Assembly: GCA_028023455.1 (NCBI GenBank)
Contig: JAQFVV010012442.1
Coordinates: 828,501-892,500 of the forward strand
DNA from: Epiperipatus broadwayi
Lineage: Eukaryota > Onychophora > Udeonychophora > Euonychophora > Peripatidae
Reading direction: 5' to 3'
Length of the DNA: 64,000 nt
This document shows, one piece after another, positions 50,506 to 63,467 of the stretch (position 1 is its first letter; each line of letters begins with the position of its first letter). Below the pieces are notes generated by a model that was not told the DNA's origin, made no database searches, and saw nothing but the letters and a program-made list of their open reading frames with translations. The translations under genes and the position numbers were made by a program.

Positions 50506-51414
50506 TAATCCAGATAAAGTGACTTGTTTTATAATGTAATTGCTTATAGATGTAATTTATTAATTCTGTTTATTAAAATTGAATTTTTTTTTTCTAGATA
50601 CAGTCATTGTACTAATAAATTTAAGATAACCAACTGTTTTCAGTTATCTAAAAGTTATCAGACTTTCTGCAAATGTTCAAATAAAAAGGAATGGAGGATT
50701 AACTCATAAAATATTCACTTGTAATTAATGTTTTTGCTTATCAGTAACATTATATTTCATACTTAAATAACAAATAGTTTAATATTTACTTGCGGTTTTT
50801 AGAGAACACTATCTAAGAATGAGAATCTCAACTAATTTAATTTATGTTTGAGAGTTAGAGATCGTGGGATATTTCTAGTCTGACAGTGAAAAATAGTTAT
50901 GATGGTCTAAATCAAATTATAGAATCTAATTTTTTATAAATGTCTGCACGGTTTATGCAGTACTTAAATTAATAATATTGTACCGGATATACATGTCAAA
51001 TTTGCAAGAATAGTGGAAATGGCAAATTTCTTGACCTATCAATAGTATAATCATAGATCTGGATAAATATATTTCAAGCACTAGAAATTATATGGCATCT
51101 TGGATGCTGAGATGTTTTAATGTATTATATTTTTATCCATATGATTTATCTTCTTTCGGTTTGAAACTACTTTACACATTACCTAATTAAACAGTTTACG
51201 GTTTACGTGACTTTTCCTCTCATATGAGTTTTCATTGCATCAGATTGAATTTTCTCATTATATATATATATATATATATATAACTGAAAATACCTTCCAC
51301 TTAGTTATATGGCGTCAAAAAACACCGAACGTTATTTTTAAGTCACATGTGTTTCACATACATAACTCGGTGACGGGTAGTTACTTCAGTTTCGATTACA
51401 AATAAAAATGTTAC
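50506..51414. other. Unassigned sequence
   Basis: Nothing recognised. A short (AT)n lies at 51259-51282. Confidence 0.5.
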
Positions 51415-51970
51415 GATTATATGTATATATAATTTAATAATTTTAGTGAATGCAATTAACGAAAATATTGCAATATGTGGAAATTTTCATTTGTAATTTT
51501 ATTCATGAAGAACAAAAATGTTGTATGTTAATAAGACTGTAAGGGAATCCAAGTATCACAGTTTGCTATATTTTCATATTGTAAAATATGTTCCACACCA
51601 AAAGTCACATATTATAATTGAATAATTTAATGAATGTAATTGATGGAAATATTTCAATATGTGAACATTACCATTTATAATTTATTCAATAAATAACACA
51701 GTCGTATTTTTAAAAGACAGTAAGGATTGCAGTAAAAATTTTAAGCTTTTTGCACTTAAAAGAAATTTTATCTTAAGATTCACTCTTGATATTACATATA
51801 GATAGAGTGCTAGAGTATATGTAAGTTTAAAAAATCCAAGTCTCGCTGTTTGTGATATTTGCTATTGCATATTAGACCCTTCCACCAGAAAATCAGATAT
51901 TATAATTTAATAATTTTCACTGATAAAACTAATGAAAATATTTTAATGTGTTTAAAACAGATCTATATGA
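51415..51970. repeat. Degenerate tandem repeat, three copies
   Basis: Units begin near 51415, 51606 and 51896 with 'atattataatt.aataatttta.tgaatg.aatt' and share 'gaaaatattt.aatatgtg' and 'aatccaagt.tc.c.gttt' blocks. Unit lengths are about 190 and 290 bp, so units have diverged. Confidence 0.65.
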
Positions 51971-54235
51971 ATCTATTTTATATTAATTTTTTTTTTTTTC
52001 ATCTAGAATGTTTATCATCTCACCATGTGGCGATTTTTGCACACTTTCTATAAAAGGCAGTTTTTTTGTTGATTTTCCTTTTAATGAATTTAATTCGTAT
52101 TTTTTACTAATATTTTTCCCAAAACTTGATCATTTTTCTTTATATTGCCAGAATATTCTATATGGGTGTGAACACTTATACTATAGTGTGAATAAAATGA
52201 GTCACGTCTTTTCCTATACTTCTTGTTAAGAATTTTAGTAGATGTAACACCCATCTTGACTTTAGACTGTGTCAAATATTTCTGCAGGTTCACAATTAAT
52301 AGAAAACCCTTAAGTTTTAAATTAATATGTATTATCTAATTTAGATAGAAATTTTATTATTTTTATTAACACTACATACTTTCAGTTTATTTCGATCACC
52401 ATAATTCACATCGCAGCAATTATTTTGCAATTTAGTAATATTTAGCAAGACTAATACAATATCCTGAAAATCTGTTTAGGAAAAAAAAACATAGTTATTT
52501 TTTTATAATTATTTTTTTTTTTTTCAATTAAAGTACATTAACCTATCATCCTAGATCACATCATTGCCAAATCAACTTTGAGTTAAGCTATTATACCCTC
52601 GTTATTTGTACTGTCTTTCAGTTTCTGTCATAATTTTTAGTCTTTAGTTTCAATATAATTCGGTTATACTTGCACAATATGCTGTCTATAGTATACACCA
52701 ATTTCTTCTATCCTTTTTTTATTTTGTATTGTTTCAAATTTTCACAGGATTTATAAGCTTTGTCTTTATAATGTGATAATAGTTGTTGCTTCTTTGGATT
52801 TTTTTATGGTGATCTTATTTTTTACACCGTTTCTATGTTTTTTTCTTTACTTTTTATTTTATCCTGCAATTTGTTTTTCTTAATAGTGAATATTCTGTTA
52901 ATTTCCATCATTTTTACATGCATCTTTATGATGTATTGATTGTTTGATTGACATTGATGTGTACTCTATCTTTTTTTACTATTTCATATCTAAATGTATT
53001 AAATGTGTTTATATTTCTAGTTGCTCATTTTCTATTAATCATATTTTTTTATTCATTTTGGATTTTTTGTCTTTAATAAATATGCAAGAATATAGTCTCA
53101 TGTTTTAGACACATGATTCTCTTGAATCACTAAACTGGATATTCATTTTATAATATAGCTTATATGGTATAATTGTTCTCAAGTTTCATGAAGTCTGCAA
53201 AATATTGAAAAGAAAAATAATATCAGAAGATAAAGTTTACTAGGTATATCTAAAAACTATAAATAGAAAGAATTGTCATAGGAAATATTTGTGCAACATC
53301 AATTATATAATTTATTTGAAATGTATTAGCATTATTTGTAATAAATAAGTAATATGTTATTTAAGAAAAAAACAAACAAACTAGATCACATTTTAATGGG
53401 AACCCGCTAAAAATTAGTAAGTAGCAAACGTTATTCATGTGTAAGCACAAAACATTGCTTATTAATTGACTCTATAATGTCTGTGGTCTTAAAGACTCTT
53501 GGTAATGTCACAATTTTTATCTGTTGGTATAGATTCCCAAAACACAAAATTCTCAAAAAACTATGAACTATACTTATTAACATATAGACACTAAAATAGA
53601 TATATGAGTTTATAGACAAGTGATAAAACAATTAAATATATAGTATATTTATTGAAAACAAAAAAATATAAAAAATAAATAAAAAATTATAAAGCCCTGA
53701 CAGATCTCATGCCATGATAGAGGGCCAGAATTTGGAATATAAGGTCATCAGTTTTAGCACATACACCTTTTTTAAACTCTTGACTTAATAAACCAATTAT
53801 ATTACTTATAATCTATGTCTTTAATTCAGTGATAAAACGTCTTTGTCTAGATTGAGAAGTCCATAGATGAATTCTGGTTAAGGCTCTTCCGTCTATTGAA
53901 TTTTTATTAATCCTTGAGCAATTTGTTTTATTCATTTAATTATTCTATCTGAAATTTATTAACAAAAGTTGCATATATGTTTAAAAATATTACTTTGATT
54001 TTTTTTTCAAATATATAATTTCATATATTAAACAAACATTTAATTAGGATTTCAATAAAATAAATGACAATACATATTAATATGAACTTAATGTATTCAA
54101 TTTAATTTTTATGTTAAAACTGATATTGTTTTATAAAGGCAATATTATGGTTCTATCTTTATTATATATTATTTAAATGCAAGTATAGCATATACACATA
54201 TAAAAAAAAAGCCTGACTGTCTCAAGTTAACTCCT
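51971..54235. other. Unassigned AT-rich sequence
   Basis: Several T-rich frames around 51859-52293 are low-complexity. No gene or repeat partner recognised. Confidence 0.5.
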
Positions 54236-55760
54236 ATACAGCTTAACTCGCTCTAACTTGGACAATTTTTTTACGTTATAGCATATTTATGCTCACTTTA
54301 AAGTTAAAAAGTACCGTAAGATGCTGCCCTCTCATGAATTATTTTACAATTAAAAAATCAATATATATATATATATATATGTGTTCAAACTATAACAATG
54401 AGAGAAGTCAGACTTTCCTTGATGGTGATTGGTTGCTTGTCATCCCAAACAATGGATAAGCACCTGTCAATAACTTTGATCACACCAACTTCTTTGTTTT
54501 AATTTTGAAAACAAAATAAATGTTTTAAAGCGTTTTTTTAAATATATTTTTTATATATTATAATTTATTTGTATAAAATATGCTAAAAATAGAATTATTT
54601 TACAAGAATAGTATAATTTTAGTAAAAAATAATACTTTGACACGAACGTAAATTGAGAAAGAAATCAATGATGCCTATATACTTTGTAATTCATTGCAAA
54701 CTTATTTTTACATTTTACGTTATATTCATTTTGAAAAAACTTTTGTTCACTTTCATAATCTGAAAAATTATTAATATACACCTGGGTCTCATTTTACACG
54801 ATAGATAGGTTCCTCAGAAAACACGCACAAATGAAATCGCACAAAAATAGACATAACTTGCATTGAAAAAGGGGGGATGCAGTCTGTGATTTTTCAAAAT
54901 TCACATAAAAGCAAAGCACAAACATAAAATTACTTTCAAATTTGTGCAAAAAAAAAAAATATAAGGAAATAAAATATGACTAATAAAAAATTTCAAAATT
55001 GAAAAAAATTTATACAAGACAAACTTTTTTTATCTATAATATTTAATTTTATTCAAAATAATATATTTTTATGCATAATTTACAGTAAAGTAATTTACAT
55101 TTTTATACACGTTTTAATTATTATGATTTTCTGGTGACAATATAATTAGTAATTAATCTTTGACACAATGATTTTATTAATTGTTTGCGAAGCTTGCGAT
55201 ATCCAGACATACAACCATTTAGCTGTCATTGGAATTTAAGAGCATGTTAATGATTAGTGTCACTAATAAAAAAAATAATAATTGATTACGTTCTTTTTTA
55301 AAAAGCAAAAACAGAATGTGATTTAAAATGCAAAATTAACATGCACAATGTTTAAACAAATTTACATTATAATCTTGTAAAATTTAATATGTGTATACAT
55401 AAAATGTGGAAATCATGATTTTAATTTCATTATTGCATATTATCTTACTATTATAAAGCACTGAAAATATTGAAATTACTAAGATGAAAGTCGAATTCCA
55501 ATAATGTGCTATTACTTTCAATATAACGTAAGTGCACAAAGTTTATTATCGGAAATCAACTTCCGGTGAAACATGAATCGCGTAACTTCAAAATCGTGTT
55601 AAATAAGTCTGGGTAAAAAGAGACCCAGGTGTACTTTTTACAAACCAAACTAAATGAATATAATATTAAAAGATGAATATATTTTAGTGCTGATACAATC
55701 AAAAGTTTAGAGTTTTAACTCACTTGGCCAAACAGAATTTGTGCAGTTAAAAAGTTATTA
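54236..55760 (+). repeat. Repeat family G copy, split by a DNA transposon
   Basis: 54236-54778 and 55632-55760 align with 49640-50200 and 50200-50330 respectively. The continuity at the uninterrupted copy shows that 54779-55631 is an insertion. A small (AT)n sits at 54361-54380. Confidence 0.75.
54779..55631. mobile_element. Non-autonomous TA-target DNA transposon (pogo/Tigger-like MITE)
   Basis: Terminal inverted repeats CACCTGGGTCTC...TTTTAC at both ends, flanked by TA (54777-54778 and 55632-55633). The paralogous uninterrupted site at about 50195-50210 reads AATATACTTTTTAC with a single TA, confirming a TA duplication on insertion. There is no transposase frame in 853 bp, so it must be mobilised in trans. 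TA duplication fits the Tc1/mariner-pogo superfamily; the subfamily label is inference from the style of its ends. Confidence 0.85.
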
Positions 55761-56330
55761 AGATAACTTTTTAAAAGATAGTTATTGCATACATTTGCAT
55801 TATTAACAAATTATGATAATAAATAGTGTTAAAGACAATTTCCCAGATGGAAAATATAATTGTAAAAGAGATATAAAGTTGTTCTTAATAATTTATTTAT
55901 ATTAAAATTTATTAACATTTTGAAAAACAAAATTCAGCAAATGTTATAAACTATCTTAAAAACTAGATGTCAAAACAATATGCTTTATTCAAGTTGCATT
56001 GAACCATCATTAGGAAGGCAAAATAAAAAATGGAAAATACTATCAAATACCTTAAATCTAACCTGCTCTTCTTCTAAAACTTATGAAGATATTTAAAAGA
56101 AAGTTCTACCCAAAAGTGAAGGAAAAATTGCATAGGTCTCAAATTTCAAAGACCTGAGATTGATAAGAAAGAAACATGATTATAGATAGAATGAATGTAA
56201 GCACATCATTAATAGAACAATATTAGTTCACATAAAACCCTCACAATGAAATGTAGATACTATCCACTATAAAACAATAGGCTATGCAAAAAGAAAAAAA
56301 ATTATTATTGATTAGATTGATCATCTTCAT
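55761..56330. other. Unassigned sequence
   Basis: Nothing recognised. Confidence 0.5.
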
Positions 56331-56339
56331 TGTTATCCA

Positions 56340-56790
56340 TTATTAGTCCACTGTAAGATGAAGATATTTCCCAAGTTTAATTAATCTTCTCTGTTTTCTA
56401 GCCTCTCTTTCCTCATCGCCACCATACACTTTCCTGTTTCATCAATCCATCACACATGGGGTATTTTTCTATGTCTTTTACAATCTCTTGGAATCCAGTT
56501 CAAGATTTCCACTGTTCATATACTATCATCTCTTCTATCAATATGTAGAGTCCATATCCACTTCAGTATCTTAATTTTGTCAATGATATCAGTAACATCT
56601 GTTTGTTTTTTTTCCCATGAATTGTGTTTCCAGGCTCTTTTTTTTATTCAGAACATGCAACTAGCCATACTTTTTTGAGTAGTTTAAAGTTTCTGTATTG
56701 TTCTTCTATTAAGTTGTTCATGTTTCAGATCCATAAGTAAAAACGGGTAAAACACATTCATTATAAAATCTTCCTTTCCAAACAAATAGG
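56340..56790 (-). pseudogene. RTE C-terminal region
   Basis: Minus-strand pieces NECVLPVFTYGSET (56755-56710) and IDKIKILKWIWTLHIDRRDD (about 56585-56525), then LNWIPRDCKRHRKIP and W-I-D-E, match the RTE tail 'vLP.ltYGsEtW...' and 'i.ri..lkW.wagHi.Rr.D...' and 'W.p....R..GRP..RW.D'. Stops interrupt the frame. Confidence 0.8.
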
Positions 56791-56899
56791 CATACATTTC
56801 TTCAATATTAAGTTATTTATACTAAAAGCACCCCAACCAAGTTTAATTCTGTAATTAATTTAATCCATTATATTTCCATCTGTAGTAATAATTTAACTA

Positions 56900-58050
56900 A
56901 GGTATTTGTAGTTGTTAACATCTTTTAACTCAACATTATCAATATTTATTTTCATCTTTTGAGTAAGTCCATTGAATATTACTTTAGTTTTTTTAATGTT
57001 TACCTTTATTCCTACATTCATACTTTCACCTGATAATTATTGCAACATTTCCTGAATCTTTAAAGCTTTATTTTCAAAAACAACTACATAATTTGCAAAA
57101 ATCTAAATGACTTAAATAATCTCCATTGACTTTTATTGTTTAGCTTCCCAGTTTAATTCGTAAATATTTCTTGCATCATTGTTGTGAAATGTTTTGGGGG
57201 GTTGGAGTCACTCTGACTTACACCCTTCTCAATGTTAACATTCCTAATATATCACAATGTATTCTAATTGTTTTTTTTTTTTATTATTTTTATAAATATT
57301 ATTTAGAGTAAAGCAATATCCTGTCTCTATACATTGAAAATCCAATCTTTTAATTATTGAAAAAATACTTATACACTCAAATACCTTTTCATAATCTGCA
57401 AATCCAAATCATAATGGTTACTCATATTTAGTGGTCCTTTCTATAATTTCTCATAATACATGGATATAACCAACTATAATGAAACCATATTAAATTCCAG
57501 CTTGCTGTTTTGGTAGGTTGAATTCCAAACTTATCTTTAGAAATTTTATAATTATCTTTGTAAAATTTTGCATAAAACTGATAAAAGATTAATAGGTCTG
57601 TATTTTTTAATATATTCTTTAAGCCTTTTTTAAACAGTAATATTAATACTGCTTTCTTCCAATCAACCGGTACATATTTATCATTTAGACATTTGTTATA
57701 TAATTTTGCCAAATTGTTTTTTTTTATTTATTAACCTACTTTTTTTAATATATTGATTATAATTCCATCATTACCTGGAAGTTTTCCCTTCTTCATAAAT
57801 TTAAATGCATGTCTCACTTCTACATTTAAAATGCTGGTTAATTCAGAACATATAATATTTGTAGAATATATTTATTCTTTCTTGTTATACAATTCTTGAA
57901 AGAACACTTCAACAAATTTCATGATGCCATCTCTATGTTTAATAATAGTTATATCTGTTTTTTTGTTATTGTAAATATCTGTTTTCTACCAATATCAAAA
58001 TGTTGTTTTACACTCTTGTGACATTTATTCTCTTCCATAGTTTTTCTTGA
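56900..58050 (-). pseudogene. RTE reverse transcriptase
   Basis: In order on the minus strand: FVEVFFQELYNKKE and AFKFMKKGKLPGNDGIIINI (57950-57740; the 'MknGKaPG.DGi' fingers motif), LYNKCLNDKYVPVDWKKAVL and ILLFKKG (57705-57610), VNIEKGVSQSDS (57235-57200; the 'GvrQGD' motif B, G altered to S), VNGDYLSHLDF and a shifted FANY (57130-57080; the FADD motif C, both Asp lost), then KKTKVIFNGLTQKM and VELKDVNNYKYLS. Catalytic residues are lost and frames broken, so the copy is dead. Confidence 0.88.
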
Positions 58051-58149
58051 TAAATCACAATTATATTATTTTATATAATTATCAATTCTTTTCCCACTAT
58101 TTTACAAAATTTAACTCCTATTCCACTGATGCTGCGAACTCGAATTTAA

Positions 58150-59770
58150 AAAAAAATTATAACAAATATAATTTATAACATATCTTCTGATTGAATGCGA
58201 TAAATATAAAAATATGTATACTGTTAGAAATAGAAAATATTAAAAAATGTAATAAAGCTGATAAAATAATCATTAATTCAAAAGAAATTAAGAAGAAAAG
58301 ATTTTTAATACTTTTAAAATTGTTTATTTTTATATCCATTCACAAATTCTAAATTTTGAAAGATAAATGTTAAAATGACATTTTCATAAACAGCTTTATC
58401 ACATTTGCCATAATTTTTTGAAAAAAAAAAAGATATATAATATGTCTTACCTGAGGTAATCTTTCAGTGACAAAATTACAAAATCAATGTGATTGGTAAC
58501 ATTCCATTTTTACTAGCTGATCGAGATCCTGTTCTTCCATCAGGGTATCTGGTAGAAATGTTTGATTGTCCTTCCATGTAGGGTATATTTTAGTAATATG
58601 TTTGATATTTAATGGGGGAAAATAAGGGTAATGAGTTACAAGATATTATGCAAAGAGAACTTTAATAAATTGTAATGGATTATATATTATATTAATGAAT
58701 AATGGGGTGTGACCTAAATTGTGTTTTCTTTTCAAGTAAAAAGTGTATTCAAATAAGTATCAAACAGTAAGAACAGCTTATGAGATGTGCAAAGAGAACT
58801 TTAGTTAATTGAAATGTGTTATATTATTATATATTAATTATTATATCATATTAGTGAAAAATGGAGTGTGACCTAAAATGTGTATTCTTTTCAAGTAAAA
58901 AGTGTACTACAATAAATATGAAACAAAAAAATAACAGTAAGATCAGTACATGAAATATTATGCAAAGAGAAGTTTAGTAAATTGTAATATATGAAAAAGT
59001 ATGATTTATTATTACATTATTGAATAATGGGGGTTGACCAAATATATCTATTCTTTTCAAGTAACAAGTGTATTCAAAATAATAAATATCAAATAAATAA
59101 ACATTTCTGTAAAACAAAATGAATAAAAACAAAGCATATCAATAAAGATCAAAATAAATAAATTTATTATGAGAACTAAGTATACATATGTGTGGGGATG
59201 ATAATCTTGACAAAATGATGATTGCTGATTCAGCATGAAATGTGTATTGGGGATCATTTATTATTTTCACATGTGTGGGGCACTTGTGTGTATCGTTGTA
59301 TAAAATAGAGTGGATGGATTGAGTCAGCTTGAAAGTCTGTGTTCAAATACTATGTATACCACAGTATATTCTGATTTTATAAATAGATAGCATAATTTTT
59401 ATCAAAAATTAAAATTAAAAAAGCAATACTCACAGGTGATGAAGAAATGTAATGTCAATGTAGATATTACATTTACATAAAGACCAAAATTAAAATTGCA
59501 ATAAGTGGAGAATAAATCCATTTCTGTGGAAAAAATAAATTTCCGACGACTTAACCCAAGAAAATGAGGAAAAAGAATAATTAAAAGGTGAATTTTTCAA
59601 AAATAAAATCATAAAAAATTGAAATTTTATCATAGAAAAAAATATGTACATCTTTTTGTAGGCAGTAAAATGGTAGACAGAAAGAAATTCATGATTAATC
59701 ACTCCTGTGCAAACTCAGTAGTTACAGTAGACTTATGCTGATGGGTTCCAGGCTAACTATGGACAGAGGG
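58150..59770. mobile_element. Insertion splitting the RTE element
   Basis: RTE linker similarity stops near 59780 and resumes near 58050. The segment between has no RTE similarity and includes three tandem units described at 58630-59100. Edges are approximate and no terminal repeats were identified. Confidence 0.5.
58630..59100. repeat. Tandem repeat, three units of about 140-170 bp
   Basis: Units share 'atgcaaagagaactttag.taattg.aat', 'aataatggggtgtgacc.aaa' and 'ttcttttcaagtaaaaagtgta'. Unit starts are near 58642, 58782 and 58953. Confidence 0.8.
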
Positions 59771-60094
59771 GATTCAATCCTTATTAATACATCACTTTTT
59801 TATAAATTCAATTTTCTCATTTTCTGTATAAAGTCTTAGTCTCAGTAGAAATTTTATTAGTCCATTACTGTTTTTTACAAGCTATGTTTGTTGTAGTTTT
59901 TAAAAGTGTATCTGTTATTTTCCTATTAATATCATTCAAATGTGAATCATGTTCAAAATATATTTGAAAACAATTTGCAAGTTATAATTTAAATTGATTA
60001 GAATGTTTCTGAAGATTAGAATTATCAAATGTGAATATTATTTTTTAATAATTTTGTCTCTCTAGTTTTGCATTAACATGTTTCTTGCATCTCT

Positions 60095-60800
60095 CTAATG
60101 ATGATCACATTCTGTATTGAAATTATTAAAGATATTACAACCTTGAAATATGTACTTTCTCTTAGTCAAAACATAACCCAAATTGGCTGTACCTTTGTTT
60201 GGATGCTTCCATGTCCATTTCATTTTAACATTTTTTTTAAACAAAAAAAAAAAGTAAAATAAGTTTGTTTTTTTTTCTGCAAACTTCACAGGTCTATGCC
60301 CACTCTCATTTTTATTACCATAATCAAATTTACTTCCAGCTCTTTCAACTTTCAATTATTTACCAAATTCTAGTATTAAAGTCCCAAATAAGAATTATAA
60401 AATGTTGTTAGGTCTGATCAAAAGCCTTTTGTATAGCCATGTAAAAGTATTCCCCTACATCATTAATATGAGAACTTGTTGGTGCACAAATCTAAATTAT
60501 CTCTATTTGGTATCTGGTATTAAGTTGAATAACTGATATTGAAACTCCCTGATACACTGTCAATCTCCACAATGTTGTTTTTTCCCCATTTTTTATTTAT
60601 AATGAATCCTTCTCAACTTGTACTTCCAATATTTATGCCTTTATAGTAAGATCCATTTTTTTAAATCAATTGTCTCTTCACCATTTCTTCTAACATCACA
60701 AAGTCCAATAACACCCATTTTTTCCAATTATTGCAATCTTCCTTCACTCGAAAGTGATCTGAAATTGTAAGTACCCAAATAAATGACCATCATCAAATGG
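60095..60800 (-). pseudogene. RTE apurinic-endonuclease-like domain
   Basis: Starts with LGTYNFRSLSSEGRLQ (60790-60735) and GVIGLCDVRRNGEETIDL (about 60715-60650; the conserved Glu region reads Asp), passes through degenerate middle motifs, and ends in the open frame 60095-60355 with HRPVKFAEKKTNLFYFFF, KMKWTWKHPNKGTANLGYVL, TKRKYI and ECDHH. The last pieces match the RTE ending 'kWTW.sP.g...N.iDYil..rk' and 'tgSDHrlv'; the IDY Asp reads Gly and SDH reads CDH, so catalysis is compromised. Confidence 0.85.
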
Positions 60801-61720
60801 AATCCTGGAATTACTCATTTCATCCTCTGCCTTTGTCCACCAAAAACTGCCTTGGTTGATGAACTTACAAGCTCCTGGAAATAAGAGCCAAATATATATA
60901 TTAGATTGTTTTATACACACTTTCATTAACCGTTCAAGAAATCTCAACTGATATTTCAGTTAAGAGCTATCAGGTAATTGTCATAAAAGACCATGGCATT
61001 TCTTGATGTTAAACTCAGAGGTAAAAGCCAATAAATTCACCATGCTACTTTATGCATGTTGGTAAGCATCCTATCCATGTTTGTATACTATATAAATAAT
61101 CAATCACATAGTAATAACTGTTGCAATGTCAAGAAGGTATTGAGTGGACATTAAGAACTTGCCCCTCTCAAATCCTTTAAGGCCCCCAAAATAAATCAAA
61201 GCATCTCCTTTTAGTTAACAGCAAACTCCTTTCTCATATCCTAATATATTAATTATTTTAGGTTTTATTTTATAACTTCTTACAGTATACTATTTCTAAC
61301 AAACCATGTTTGATTATGAATGAGTCATTTATATACTATGATTAATTAATGAAAGAGTCAAATATTTTATTTATAAAAAAGAGGCATATTTTACTATTAT
61401 ACAATTATAAATAAATGAACTCCTTTTTAAAGGGGGAAAAGTACAATATTTGTGTCTCTATTTTTTTAGTGTATGTACAATATGATTTGCTAATATTTTA
61501 TGTTCCTTTTAGAATAAAAAATCAAAGATTTTCTTTTTATGTAGAAATTATCAGCAAATATGACAATCTATAATAATCACCTATTCAATATTCATTTAAA
61601 ACACACAAAAGGTGCACATATACAAAATATTTAACTTGAAGCATCCAAATGTAAAAGATAAGTAGTAGACTAATTATTACAGTTTTAAGTTAACCTAGTG
61701 ATTTATTCTGAAATTTGGTG

Positions 61721-61726
<6 letters not shown>
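60801..61726. other. Unassigned flank of the RTE element
   Basis: Minus frame 60744-60947 spans the RTE 5' end and flank; nothing upstream of about 60800 is recognised. Confidence 0.5.
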
Positions 61727-61785
<59 letters not shown>

Positions 61786-61801
61786 TATATATATATATAT
61801 A
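61727..61801. repeat. (AT)n microsatellite with one interruption
   Basis: Two AT runs (61727-61778 and 61783-61801) separated by AAA. Confidence 0.95.
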
Positions 61802-62690
61802 TTGAAATAGACATGCTGTTTCATGTATATGTTTAGAAGACCCCCCCCCCAATTAAAATGACATAGTATATTAAGTCAGATTAGCAACATTTTTTTTTTA
61901 AAAAAGTCTAATTATACTAAGTATTTTTAAAAAAATGAAAAAGTAATGAATTTTGATGCAATTATAAAATTGATTTGGTCAAATTAAAAAGATATCAAAC
62001 TTTTTAAAATTAAAAAAAAAAAAGAAAAGCAAATATGTTTATATTTGCAGTTAAAGAAAAAAAGAAGAATAAATCTTTTATTTTATTAAAACTTATAAGT
62101 GAGAAAAAAAAATCATTGAAATAAAAATCTCTTTACTGCTTTTCAGCTCATTATATATTTCAGAAGAATAATTTGTAAGGTAGAAAGGTGGTATTTTAAC
62201 AATAATTAAAAGTATTTCTTCACCATGCTTCAGGCAAGAGAAAATTAATTAAAAATTTGAAAACACCAAGCCAGATAAGTAAAAACAGTCTGATCCTGCC
62301 AAAAAGAATAGCCAATGAGCTGGAGGATTAATAGCACAAACATGGATAAAAACACACCAAAGCTAATTGGATCAAACAGGCATGTAAGATGAATCTATTC
62401 TGATGGAGAGAAAATGTATAAATAGATTGAAAAATTCAAATTAAAAGACAATTTTTGAGTGAGATTATTATTAGAAAAGTGAATTGAACCATCAAACAGC
62501 CCCATAAAGAATAAGTTTAATATGGGTGTTTAGCAGGATTTTTCTTTCTATCCACTATCATAAAGTAAGTCTCCAGTGCTGGTCCAAGCCTTGCCTAGAA
62601 GTTTAAACCATTCAGCTTCAAGACAACCCCAGTTATATAGAAATGCAGTAATAAAAATATTATATATATATAAAAAGAATAACGGTAATT
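61802..62690. other. Unassigned sequence
   Basis: Poly-C (C10 near 61843) and poly-A runs; the GC-richer part 62220-62640 has no recognised frame. Confidence 0.5.
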
Positions 62691-62812
62691 GCAATATTAT
62701 AGTTTAAATTCTTTTGTAGCGCTTTTGATTATGTGGTAATATAAAGTGCTGACGAGAATAAAAGCGCTACAAAATAATTTAAACTATAATATTGCATTTA
62801 CGGTTAATTTAT
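62684..62812. mobile_element. Mini-palindrome of PLE-A termini
   Basis: Left arm (62686-62727) and right arm (62759-62808) are inverted copies of the PLE-A terminal sequence ('atattatagtttaaatt.ttttgtagcgctttt'). Between them CTGACGAG (62749-62756) followed by AATAAAAG is a shortened hammerhead core. No coding sequence remains. Confidence 0.75.
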
Positions 62813-63467
62813 ATATATATATATATATATGTGTTTGTGTGTGTGTGTGTGCTTTAGCTTTTGACTAAATATACTGCATTCTAATTATGTTAAGCATATA
62901 TCCATGCCAAAAAAGAAACAAAAAAGAAAAAAATACTATATTCCATAAACTATGTAATACTTATGAAGGCCTATTCTCCTTTATTACATGAATAAATATA
63001 AATGTTTAATAATATTATAATAAAAAAGGACCTAAAGGATTAAGACCTGAAATGTGGAAACAAAATTACTAGAAATAAAAGAATCTCTTTTTTTTTTTCG
63101 TATATGTAAACCTTATTAAGATTAAATTAAAATCCACAAAATGTGAATTTAAATTTATGTAAGGAGTCATTACGATTATGATTAATCAGTTTGAAGGATG
63201 AAAATGTAAAAGAGGACAATACACAGAATAGAACTAACGTCATAAAATATATTTGAGAAATGAATACTTAGAAATAAATCATAGCTTTATTTCTAAAACT
63301 CATAAGGAAATATACCATTACCATGAAAATAAAGGCTAACAGCTTTAGCAAGTTTGTTGCATTCAGAAGTGAATGACAACTAACAAGTTTAATGGGTGCT
63401 GGATAAAATTCAGTCAGTCTTAATGTTAAAGAGCAGGATTAGCACCTATAGACAGACTTATATATAT
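62813..63467. other. (AT)n/(GT)n run then unassigned sequence
   Basis: AT/GT array at 62811-62851; nothing recognised after it. Confidence 0.5.

Larger units (their letters stand above)
56340..60800 (-). mobile_element. RTE-clade LINE, interrupted
   Basis: On the minus strand an AP-like endonuclease (about 60790-60095) and linker (to about 59780) are followed, after a ~1.6-kb foreign segment, by the RTE reverse transcriptase (about 58050-56900) and C-terminal region (to about 56340). Without the insertion the length would be near 2.9 kb, close to the typical 3.2 kb RTE. All frames are broken. Confidence 0.85.

Noticed and set aside
51859-52293. Overlapping frames of 64-73 codons
   Set aside because: Low-complexity Phe/Ile-rich or antisense frames across a degenerate tandem repeat; nothing resembles a family.
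58630-59100. CRISPR-like array
   Set aside because: Units are long, diverged and contiguous, without short identical repeats and unique spacers; the genome is eukaryotic.
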